Shown piece after piece: positions 1-5,952 of a DNA stretch of 8,392 bases; positions within the stretch are counted from its first letter, which is position 1, and each line of letters opens with the position of its first letter. The stretch comes from an uncultured Bacilli bacterium (GTDB lineage: Bacteria; Bacillota_I; Bacilli_A; RF39; UBA660): assembly GCA_934101745.1 (NCBI GenBank), contig CAKOSD010000037.1, forward strand, positions 1 through 8,392, in the 5' to 3' direction. The notes under the pieces were generated by a model that was given only the letters and a program-made list of their open reading frames with translations, was not told the DNA's origin and made no database searches. The translations under genes and the position numbers were made by a program.

Positions 1-739
1 TATTTTCACACAAAGCCGAATCTATATCGTCATAAAAATAATGGTCTTTTTTAGTGCGTAAATCAACTAAAGTTGACAAGATTCTAGCAAATATATCTTT
101 ATCTTCTAATCGCTTTTTATAAGCAGTAATTAATATGGAATAAAGGTCCATACTAGAATAGTTATACGTAGTTAGACTACAATTATCAACAGCGTTTAAG
201 AGTAATTTAAAAGTGGCAATTAAATAGTCATTATCATTATTAGCCTCTTTAATACTACGGGTTATATAACATCTTATAGTATTGGCAAAGTCATTATATT
301 GGCTAGCTTCCTCTTCTTCAGTCATTTCGGGTTCATCATCATGATAATAATCATATTCATCATAGTAATCATACTCACTATACTTATGATTTAGAGCTTT
401 AATAGATTTTTCTAAATCTTTCTGAAATCTCTCTAATGATGATAAGTTATCAAATTCACTTTGGATACTACCGGTTATTACTTTGGCACTGTCGTTTTTT
501 AAACAATACAAAACAGCAGCTTCATGTTTACAATGATCACCATAAGGACAAGTACATGATAGGTTATAATCATCATTTGTCATATCAATAGTAACTTTAT
601 ATTCTAAAGAACCTTTTACCAAGGCTTCATAAACATTGCCTGATTTATAAATGGCTTTAACTTTATTATTTTTAAAGTAATCATAACCTCTTCTTAAAAT
701 TTTTTCACTAAAATATTTATTTAAATTTTTAACTTCCAT
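1..739 (-). CDS. SWIM zinc-finger protein, 3' end cut off by the window edge
   Basis: Reading the minus strand from ATG at 739-737 gives 246 open codons to the window edge with no stop, so the C-terminus lies outside. The start is supported by GGAG at 748-745, five bases upstream. The protein begins MEVKNLNKYFSEKILRRG and carries the SWIM signature C62-T-C64-P-Y-x3-C70-K-H72 followed by EAAVLY, the usual CxCx(n)CxH zinc ligand set plus hydrophobic tail. A leading segment of about 50 residues of the 'rG..Yf..n.V' type precedes it, as is typical of bacterial SWIM proteins. Residues 121-144 are an acidic, tyrosine-rich linker; the rest is predicted helical and unrecognised. SWIM domains bind DNA or protein, often beside helicases (family knowledge). 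It is divergent from the helicase gene at 828. The zinc-finger call is firm; the cellular role is unknown. Confidence 0.88.
   Translation of the reverse strand, partial: MEVKNLNKYFSEKILRRGYDYFKNNKVKAIYKSGNVYEALVKGSLEYKVTIDMTNDDYNLSCTCPYGDHCKHEAAVLYCLKNDSAKVITGSIQSEFDNLSSLERFQKDLEKSIKALNHKYSEYDYYDEYDYYHDDEPEMTEEEEASQYNDFANTIRCYITRSIKEANNDNDYLIATFKLLLNAVDNCSLTTYNYSSMDLYSILITAYKKRLEDKDIFARILSTLVDLRTKKDHYFYDDIDSALCEN
308..379 (-). repeat. Low-complexity Asp/Glu/Tyr tract in the SWIM protein
   Basis: Codons 121-144 of the SWIM protein are a run of GAT, GAA and TAT codons, encoding tyrosines mixed with aspartates (SEYDYYDEYDYYHDDE) and then a Glu run. On the plus strand this appears as repeated 'tcatcat/taatcata' strings. 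It reads as a flexible, highly acidic linker between the zinc finger and the helical C-terminal part. It is protein-coding simple sequence, not a CRISPR or regulatory repeat. Confidence 0.7.
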
Positions 740-760
740 AGTTACTCCATTTCTATAAAT

Positions 761-769
761 ATCATAACA
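761..769 (-). promoter_or_regulatory. Candidate extended -10 promoter for the SWIM gene
   Basis: The minus strand reads TGTTATGAT from 769 to 761, matching the extended -10 pattern TGn-TATnAT. No good -35 box lies 16-18 bases upstream (only AT-rich TATTAA-like sequence), which is tolerable for an extended -10. It would give a leader of about 15 nt that includes the GGAG ribosome site. Placement is from pattern only. Confidence 0.4.
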
Positions 770-777
770 TACTCTAG

Positions 778-783
778 TATAAA
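778..783 (+). promoter_or_regulatory. Candidate -10 element for the helicase gene
   Basis: TATAAA lies 44 bases before the helicase ATG, in the 88-base divergent region. The corresponding -35 position is AT-rich without a clear TTGACA. The box overlaps the right arm of a small palindrome (769-780). In such AT-rich DNA chance matches are frequent, so this is weak. Confidence 0.28.
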
Positions 784-814
784 TTAATAATATATGGTAG
801 GATATTTTTAGAAT

Positions 815-820
815 AGGAAG
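815..820 (+). promoter_or_regulatory. Ribosome binding site that decides the helicase start
   Basis: AGGAAG lies seven bases before ATG at 828-830 and only four bases before the in-frame TTG at 825-827. The spacing and the codon both favour ATG 828 as the start. Confidence 0.7.
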
Positions 821-827
821 TATTTTG

Positions 828-3083
828 ATGGATAATAGTAACCTTTTTTTAGAGAAATATCGTGATAGAAAATATATTTCTAAGTTTATAGATGCCACAA
901 CTAGAAAAGAAGTAAAACCAAGAAATTTTAATTTAGATGCTTATAATAATAAAGTATTAGAAGAAGATTATTATAAATATAAATCATATTTTGAAACTAT
1001 GTATAGTGGTATAGATGATAATATTAAGTTAGATGAAGAACAAATAAAAGCGATTTTAAGTGATGAAGATTATTCTTTAATTATTGCAGGTGCTGGTACA
1101 GGAAAGACAACAACGATGGCAGCGATAGTCAAATATTTAGTTGATATTTGTAATGTTAATCCACAAGAGATTTTAGTTATGAGTTATACCAAAAAAGCCA
1201 CCGAAGAACTTGATAAAAGAATTAGACTAGATTTTGGAATACCTGCCAGTGTTACGACTTTCCACTCACTTGGACTTATGTATATTCGTTCTATTTTTAA
1301 AGATAGAAAATGTAGTGTGGTTGATGATAATACTAAGAATAATATTTTTTTAGAGTATTTAACTACCAGACTTTTTCCCAAAAAGAATAGTTTAAAGAAA
1401 CTTATTGAAGTATTTAGTCAGGATAATTTAGTAAAGTTTGGCGATTTTTTTAAGAAAAATTATATGAATTATGATTCTTATGAGGAATTTTTTAAGGCTT
1501 ATAAAGATTATCGTATTTCGCAAATTACAGATTTAGATAGTCATATTAAAATGCAATTAGATCATGATTATAATCAAGAAAATATTTATACAATAAAAAA
1601 TGAACTTGTTAAATCTAAAGGCGAAGCAATGATTGCTAACTTTCTTTTTATGCACAATATTTCCTATGACTATGAAAAAGTATATCCAGAGTTATTAGAT
1701 AATAATAAACCTTATCACCCTGATTTTACAATTTATCTTGGGACTGAAGAAATTTATATCGAGTACTTTGGATTGTCTGAGGTTGAAGATGGTAAATATA
1801 ATCGTTATAAAAAGAATATGTTAGAGAAAATTAAGTATCATAAGGCTCATCATAATAAATTCATTGGTCTTGATTATAATGAAGGTCAAAACTTACTTAG
1901 TAATTTAAGAACATCATTAGAATATCTTGGGTTTAAATTAGAAAAAATAGATAGTAGAGAAATAATAAGTAAACTTTTAGATAGACATTCTTTAGGGCAA
2001 GTCTATTCTTTAAGAAATCTTTATTTTAATTGTATAGAAAAGATTAAATCATCAGTAAACAGAAACCTTGCAGAGACCATTATTAAAAATTATTTAAATG
2101 ATTTAATTAATCCGGATGAAAAAGAAATTAGTGAGATACAATATCGTTTTATATGGGACTTTTATAAGTATTATCAAAAGTATTTGTTTAGCAGTCCGAA
2201 TGAATATAAATTTGATTTCCCTGATATGATTTATTATGCTAATAAATATATAAGTCGCGCTAATGATAAAGAGTTAAATTTTATGTATTTGGTTATTGAT
2301 GAGTATCAGGATATATCACAGGATAAGTATACTTTAGTTAATAATATTATTATTAAAAATCATGCTAAGATAGTAGCAGTCGGTGATGATTGGCAGTCTA
2401 TTTATGCGTTTAACGGTTCTAAAATAAGTTATATTTATAATTTTCAAAAATATTTTCCTTATGCGAAGATTTTATATATTTCGAGAACTTATCGTAATAG
2501 TAAAGAACTTATTGATTATAGCGGTAAGTTTGTTATGAAAAATCCCATGCAAATTAAAAAAGAATTGATTTCAGCAAAAAGTGTAGAAAAACCAATCCAG
2601 TTTATTGGCTTTAGTGATGAGGTTCTAAAGGTTAAAGAGTTAATAGTAAATATTTATTTGCAGCACCCTGATTACAAAGTTTTAATTTTAGCCCGAAAAA
2701 ACAAGAACATTAAAGAATTATTTAATGATGAGGATTTTAGAGATAATATTGGGACGAAAGTAACTTTGGCAGGGTTTGAAGATATCAAAATTGAGGCCAT
2801 GAGTATTCATAAATCTAAAGGTCTTACTTATGACGAGGTTATTATTATTGGGTTGGATAGAGATTTTCCAATTGGAAATAGGAGTAATTTCTGGATGGAG
2901 GAATTATTTAGACCAAAGGATAATGAGGAAAGATATGCCTATGCGGAGGAAAGAAGAGTTTTCTATGTTGGTCTTACTAGAACAAAGAATCATGTTTATT
3001 TATTAGTTAATGAAGACGCTTCTTTAAGAAGTCCATTTATTGAAGAGTTATATCAAATAATAAAGAAGGAAAATCAAAAATAA
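828..3083 (+). CDS. UvrD/Rep-family superfamily 1 helicase, helicase IV-like, with nuclease-like insert
   Basis: 751 residues from ATG 828; an in-frame TTG at 825 is possible but less well spaced. All SF1A motifs are present: Walker A AGAGTGKTT at 87-95 (K93), Ia TKKATEEL 121-128, Ib TTFHSLG 143-149, II DEYQD 491-495, III GDDWQSIY 519-526, IV RTYRNS 553-558, V SIHKSKGL 659-666 and VI ERRVFYVGLTR 708-718. The GDDWQ-IYxFxG form of motif III is typical of helicase IV (E. coli HelD) rather than PcrA/UvrD. Residues 265-349 hold an insert with E266, P298-D299-F300 and an IYIEYFG motif (E312), as in helicase IV relatives, resembling a PD-(D/E)xK fold but lacking the usual lysine. It should be an ATP-driven 3'-to-5' DNA translocase in the cytoplasm, probably in repair or recombination. 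Monocistronic; the gene ends in a bidirectional terminator. The biological role is inferred. Confidence 0.93.
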   Translation: MDNSNLFLEKYRDRKYISKFIDATTRKEVKPRNFNLDAYNNKVLEEDYYKYKSYFETMYSGIDDNIKLDEEQIKAILSDEDYSLIIAGAGTGKTTTMAAIVKYLVDICNVNPQEILVMSYTKKATEELDKRIRLDFGIPASVTTFHSLGLMYIRSIFKDRKCSVVDDNTKNNIFLEYLTTRLFPKKNSLKKLIEVFSQDNLVKFGDFFKKNYMNYDSYEEFFKAYKDYRISQITDLDSHIKMQLDHDYNQENIYTIKNELVKSKGEAMIANFLFMHNISYDYEKVYPELLDNNKPYHPDFTIYLGTEEIYIEYFGLSEVEDGKYNRYKKNMLEKIKYHKAHHNKFIGLDYNEGQNLLSNLRTSLEYLGFKLEKIDSREIISKLLDRHSLGQVYSLRNLYFNCIEKIKSSVNRNLAETIIKNYLNDLINPDEKEISEIQYRFIWDFYKYYQKYLFSSPNEYKFDFPDMIYYANKYISRANDKELNFMYLVIDEYQDISQDKYTLVNNIIIKNHAKIVAVGDDWQSIYAFNGSKISYIYNFQKYFPYAKILYISRTYRNSKELIDYSGKFVMKNPMQIKKELISAKSVEKPIQFIGFSDEVLKVKELIVNIYLQHPDYKVLILARKNKNIKELFNDEDFRDNIGTKVTLAGFEDIKIEAMSIHKSKGLTYDEVIIIGLDRDFPIGNRSNFWMEELFRPKDNEERYAYAEERRVFYVGLTRTKNHVYLLVNEDASLRSPFIEELYQIIKKENQK

Positions 3084-3131
3084 AAAAAGATAAGAAAAAT
3101 TAGATAAAATAATTTTGTTCTTATCTTTTTT
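3083..3131. terminator. Bidirectional rho-independent terminator between convergent genes
   Basis: A perfect 14-bp inverted repeat, AAAAAAGATAAGAA at 3083-3096 and its complement at 3118-3131, encloses a 21-base loop that can extend the stem by AAATT/AATTT. The A-run on one side and T-run on the other supply a U tract for transcripts in either direction. The left arm begins in the helicase stop codon and the right arm ends in the stop codon of the convergent leucine-rich-repeat gene, so one element serves both. The stem is AT-rich and weaker than classical terminators. Confidence 0.75.
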
Positions 3132-4776
3132 ATCTAGAATGATTGTTGGTATCATTAATTTCTGTCTGATTATTTTTAGAATTATTAATAGTATCTTTAA
3201 TTGTTTTTAAATAAACTTTGGCAAGCCAAGGATTTTTAGCAAAAAACTTTCTTAATTCTTCTTCACTACATTTGGGGACATAAAAGCTTTTTAAAACTCT
3301 ATTATCACGAAGGAAGCCGAAATATTTCATTGAATCGCCGCCATCATTTAGAATTAAGTTAGGAAATGATGCATTTTGTAAAGTAGTATTATTCATGAGA
3401 AAAAAGCCTTCAACTTCCCGTAATTTTGGAACATTTAAAGTAATTAAATTATCTGAACCACTCATAAAAGAATCACCGGCTTTTTCTAAACTAGGTAGTT
3501 CAAGGTTCAATAAATTTTCGCTAGCATTTAAAAAGCTGGTACCAACCCTTATTAATTTAGGAGCATTTACATAATTTATTTCTCTAGCATTTGAACAAAA
3601 TGAGTTACCAATATCTAGCACTTCTGGTAAATCTAGACGTTGAATTTTAGAGTTTAAAATTAGAAAGTTATCACCAATACTTGTTACTTTAGGAATATTA
3701 ATTGTTCTAAGCCCATAGTTAGTACGCATAAAATTGCTACCGATGTAAGTAGAATATTCATCCGTGTACTCTATAACATTTCCTGATGAATCTATTATTA
3801 ATTCTAAACTAGTACCATCATTATGAGTAATTGTTATCTTACGGTTTTTATCGGTTGTTTTCGATACAGTTAAATCTTGTAAATCGTCTAAAATATGGTC
3901 AAATTCATTAGAAAATCTAGGTATTAAATTGATTAAGGTCTTATTTTGCAAATCTAAGACATAGGTATCTAAAAAGATATATCGTTCGGGATTTTTAACA
4001 TAAGTCTCATCTACTTTATTATTTATTAACAAATAATTATTTTCGCAAAAATGGATATTTTGATTTTCGATATTATAATGACGAAATTTTTTATCGTTAC
4101 CAAGAACAAAATTTTCTAGCTTCAGTTTAGAACTATAGGTAGGATTACAATTTAATTTATAATATTGGCTAAAACTATAAGTAAGTCCTGGAATTATATT
4201 ATCTAGGTTGTTATAGAAGGTATTATCAGGATTATTAACGCGGTGATTATATCTATTTTTGATAGATAAAGTATTAGCACTATCACGGGAAAATTGAATG
4301 CTTATAACACTGGTACCATATTCATCTTCACGACGAGGTTTAGAAAAGTTTTCTCTTTTTATTTCCTCAACGTTATCTTTAACGGCGAAAAAAACTATAC
4401 AACTATCTAGACGGCCACCTTTAAAGGTACATATTTCTTCACCTTGATGATAATATTTTTTAAAGGATTGAATTTCTTCTTCGGTATGACATTCGTATAA
4501 TGTATAACCAGCCATCTTTAAAAGTTCTTGAGGGGTTTTATTAGTAGTAATTATATCATTTTCCACATCAATAAAATTAAAGATATAGTTTTTAAAGTTT
4601 TCTTCAGCATGCTGAGATATAATTTCTTTAGCTAAAAATTTAGTTGGCGCAAAATGGGCTTGTAAAATGCTTAATAGCAAGCCTTCATGCTCTAAAATGG
4701 TGGGAAATAAAGAACGACAAAGATGCATAGTATCTTCACCATATATTTTTTTGATTTGTTTTAATTCATTACTCAT
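3130..4776 (-). CDS. Cytosolic protein with BspA-like leucine-rich repeats and unknown N-terminal domain
   Basis: 548 residues with no signal peptide or membrane segment, so probably cytoplasmic. The start is well supported: AGGAGG at 4789-4784 lies seven bases before ATG. Residues 347-479 are six tandem units of 22-23 residues following xSFxxxxxxLxxLxLPxLxxxG, with a degenerate seventh around 487-503; this is the BspA/LRR_5 type of leucine-rich repeat, usually a protein-binding solenoid. The first 340 residues are unrecognised. A polar stretch (TFKGGRLDSC at 117-126, LSIKNRYNHRVNNPDN at 170-185) looks too specific for a spacer and may be a folded, possibly catalytic domain. The tail (residues 527-548) is Asn/Thr-rich and likely disordered. 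It is the last gene of the mtnN operon. BspA-like repeats are more often found on surface proteins, so the lack of an export signal is noteworthy. Function unknown. Confidence 0.8.
   Translation of the reverse strand: MSNELKQIKKIYGEDTMHLCRSLFPTILEHEGLLLSILQAHFAPTKFLAKEIISQHAEENFKNYIFNFIDVENDIITTNKTPQELLKMAGYTLYECHTEEEIQSFKKYYHQGEEICTFKGGRLDSCIVFFAVKDNVEEIKRENFSKPRREDEYGTSVISIQFSRDSANTLSIKNRYNHRVNNPDNTFYNNLDNIIPGLTYSFSQYYKLNCNPTYSSKLKLENFVLGNDKKFRHYNIENQNIHFCENNYLLINNKVDETYVKNPERYIFLDTYVLDLQNKTLINLIPRFSNEFDHILDDLQDLTVSKTTDKNRKITITHNDGTSLELIIDSSGNVIEYTDEYSTYIGSNFMRTNYGLRTINIPKVTSIGDNFLILNSKIQRLDLPEVLDIGNSFCSNAREINYVNAPKLIRVGTSFLNASENLLNLELPSLEKAGDSFMSGSDNLITLNVPKLREVEGFFLMNNTTLQNASFPNLILNDGGDSMKYFGFLRDNRVLKSFYVPKCSEEELRKFFAKNPWLAKVYLKTIKDTINNSKNNQTEINDTNNHSR
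3268..3738 (-). repeat. Tandem 22-residue leucine-rich repeats within the 548-aa protein
   Basis: Units start at residues 347, 369, 391, 413, 435 and 457 of the protein, five of exactly 22 residues and one of 23, then a divergent last copy near 487-503. Each holds an aromatic 'SF/NF' position, a central L-x-x-L/I and a 'P-x-L/V' turn before a closing glycine. The DNA copies have diverged, so this is an old protein repeat rather than a recent DNA duplication. Confidence 0.8.
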
Positions 4777-4783
4777 TAAACCA

Positions 4784-4790
4784 CCTCCTA
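4784..4790 (-). promoter_or_regulatory. Shine-Dalgarno overlapping the upstream stop codon
   Basis: On the minus strand TAGGAGGTGG runs from 4790 to 4781. Its first three bases are the TAG stop of the 91-aa gene, and AGGAGG is the ribosome site of the next gene. This is the strongest ribosome site in the window and suggests coupled translation of the two genes. Confidence 0.8.
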
Positions 4791-5063
4791 TCCATAATAT
4801 CTTTGTAAGTAATATTCATAATCCTTACCTACTACTTTTATAATATCGTCTTTAATATCTTTCTTTTTAGCATAAATACCGCCAATAAGGCCGAAGGTAT
4901 AATTGTTTGGTTCGTTTATAATGTTTTCTGGCAAATAAAGATAGTCTCCAACTTGAGGTTTTTTTTCAAGTCCTAAGAATTCTAAATGTACTCGGTATTC
5001 TTTGGTATTATCACTTAAAATGTAAGCATAGGGCTCAATTTTCTTAATTAATAATTTATTCAT
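4788..5063 (-). CDS. Small uncharacterised protein, 91 residues
   Basis: I do not recognise the family. The protein starts MNKLLIKKIEPYAYILSD and alternates hydrophobic and polar residues through residue 55, suggesting a small beta-barrel. A 'KPQVGDYLYLP' turn in the middle and a Lys/Asp-rich helix-like C-terminus follow. There is no signal peptide, membrane segment or cysteine. The start is supported by GGGAG at 5074-5070, six bases before ATG. It lies 27 bases after mtnN and 11 bases before the leucine-rich-repeat gene, all on the same strand with no terminator between them, so it is almost certainly in one transcript with both. The stop TAG forms part of the next gene's ribosome site. The gene looks real from its ribosome site, packing and codon use; an OB-like nucleic-acid-binding fold is a guess. 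Confidence 0.75.
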   Translation of the reverse strand: MNKLLIKKIEPYAYILSDNTKEYRVHLEFLGLEKKPQVGDYLYLPENIINEPNNYTFGLIGGIYAKKKDIKDDIIKVVGKDYEYYLQRYYG

Positions 5064-5090
5064 TGTTATCTCCCTTTTTATTTCATATTT

Positions 5091-5789
5091 TTATTCTTTT
5101 GCTTTATAAGTTAAGATAGCATACATTATCTTAGCAATATTTTCACAAGCGGCGGGTAAAAATTCATCATATGTAATGCGATTATTATTATCTGGACAAT
5201 CTGATATGCTTCGTAATACTAAACATGGTACTTGACACAAGAAACAGACTTGACCGATGGCTGACCCTTCCATTTCAACACATAAAGCTTTAAATTTTTC
5301 ATTTATTTTGCTAGCCATTTTAGCATCAGTACAGAAGATATCACCTGATGCTATACAGCCTAATTTATAGGGGAATCTTTTTTTCTCTAAAGCCTCAATA
5401 CTGTTCATAACTAGTATTCTATCCACAGGTATAACATCACCTACATTTGGAATATAACCTTTTTTATGATCAAAAGCGGTAATATCAAAATCATGTTGAA
5501 CTAAAGAAGTTGATATTACAACATCGCCTACTTTCAAGGATTTATCAACGCCGCCAGCAACACCTATATTATAAATAGCACTCGGTTTATAATTATCAAT
5601 TAATATTTGGGTAGTACGACCAGCGTTTACTTTACCAACACCACTTTCAACTAAAATAAGTCTAGTTTCGATAAAGTCTACTTCGTAAAAAGTTAAATCA
5701 TATATTTTTGTAATTTTATCAATTGTAAAATATTTTTTTAAAGCTGTTAGCTCTTCATTCATAGCAAAAATTATGCCTATTGTATCCAT
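5091..5789 (-). CDS. mtnN: 5'-methylthioadenosine/S-adenosylhomocysteine nucleosidase
   Basis: 232 residues, the normal length for the family, and complete. It cleaves adenine from methylthioadenosine, S-adenosylhomocysteine and 5'-deoxyadenosine in the cytoplasm, relieving product inhibition of methylation, polyamine and radical-SAM enzymes. The family landmarks fall at the same numbers as in the E. coli enzyme: E12 in 'AMNEE', the phosphorylase-family segment IYNIGVAGG at 72-80, VEMEG with E174 (ribose contact) and the catalytic acid D197 in 'RSISD'. ATG 5789 is preceded by AGGTGA at 5799-5794. It is the first gene of a three-gene operon, with the 91-aa gene 27 bases downstream. No luxS or other methyl-cycle gene is in view. 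Nothing is missing from the active site, so it should be active. Confidence 0.96.
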   Translation of the reverse strand: MDTIGIIFAMNEELTALKKYFTIDKITKIYDLTFYEVDFIETRLILVESGVGKVNAGRTTQILIDNYKPSAIYNIGVAGGVDKSLKVGDVVISTSLVQHDFDITAFDHKKGYIPNVGDVIPVDRILVMNSIEALEKKRFPYKLGCIASGDIFCTDAKMASKINEKFKALCVEMEGSAIGQVCFLCQVPCLVLRSISDCPDNNNRITYDEFLPAACENIAKIMYAILTYKAKE

Positions 5790-5810
5790 GTAATCACCTA
5801 TTCTTATTTA

Positions 5811-5816
5811 ATTATA
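5811..5816 (-). promoter_or_regulatory. Candidate -10 box of the mtnN operon
   Basis: The minus strand reads TATAAT exactly, 21 bases before the mtnN ATG. The -35 position is AT-rich without a consensus match; the nearest TTGTCA is 30 bases upstream, too far to pair with it. A second perfect TATAAT lies at 5867-5862, so the operative promoter could be either. Confidence 0.35.
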
Positions 5817-5861
5817 CTATATTTTTTATTTTATTTATTAAAACTTTGACAAGGACTTTCG

Positions 5862-5867
5862 ATTATA
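5862..5867 (-). promoter_or_regulatory. Alternative -10 box for mtnN, centred in an inverted repeat
   Basis: The minus strand reads TATAAT. It sits almost exactly at the centre of the 8-base inverted repeat TTTGACAA (5845-5852) / TTGTCAAA (5875-5882). A TTGACA on this strand is only eight bases upstream, too close to act as its -35 box; the 17-base position reads TTTTTC. If used, transcripts would start near 5855 with a leader of about 65 bases. Confidence 0.28.
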
Positions 5868-5880
5868 CATCAATTTGTCA

Positions 5881-5918
5881 AAAAGAAAAAGTCCTAAAGC
5901 AGGAATTTTAGAACTTTT
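5881..5918 (-). terminator. Rho-independent terminator of the MMPL-like gene
   Basis: On the minus strand, AAAAGTTCTAAA (5918-5907) pairs with TTTAGGACTTTT (5898-5887), a 12-bp stem with one G-U pair around an 8-base loop. A T-rich run TTTTTCTTTT (5890-5881) follows at once. It lies 35 bases beyond the TAA of the gene ending at 5953 and separates it from the mtnN operon. Confidence 0.8.
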
Positions 5919-5952
5919 ACCTATTTTTAAATAGCAATTATAATTTTAGAAA

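Larger units (their letters stand above)
5790..5952. other. Intergenic region upstream of mtnN
   Basis: 163 bases between two co-oriented minus-strand genes. Reading the minus strand it holds, in order, the terminator of the MMPL-like gene (5918-5881), two crossed pairs of 8-base inverted repeats (5895-5845), a TATAAT at 5867-5862, a second TATAAT at 5816-5811, and the mtnN ribosome site at 5799-5794. I see no small ORF with a ribosome site and no known riboswitch; in particular I cannot recognise a SAM or SAH riboswitch. Confidence 0.6.

Noticed and set aside
308..379. Short repeated TCAT/ATAATCATA strings as a possible CRISPR or iteron array
   Set aside because: No regular spacing or unique spacers; the repeats are simply Asp, Glu and Tyr codons in an open reading frame.
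825..827. TTG as the start of the helicase
   Set aside because: The TTG is immediately followed by ATG 828. AGGAAG is seven bases from the ATG but only four from the TTG, so ATG is preferred; the difference is one residue.
1184..1381. 65-codon minus-strand open frame
   Set aside because: It lies wholly inside the helicase gene opposite motifs Ia-Ib, has no ribosome site, and is a shadow of the conserved helicase coding frame.
1..3083. SWIM protein plus helicase as a complete antiviral defence system
   Set aside because: Only two genes in divergent orientation, one truncated, with no separate nuclease gene, methylase, sensor or mobile-element context. The proposal is kept only as a weak association.
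5790..5952. SAM or SAH riboswitch upstream of mtnN
   Set aside because: The leader is short and AT-rich, and I cannot find the helices or conserved loops of known SAM/SAH riboswitches; the only good hairpin is the terminator of the upstream gene.
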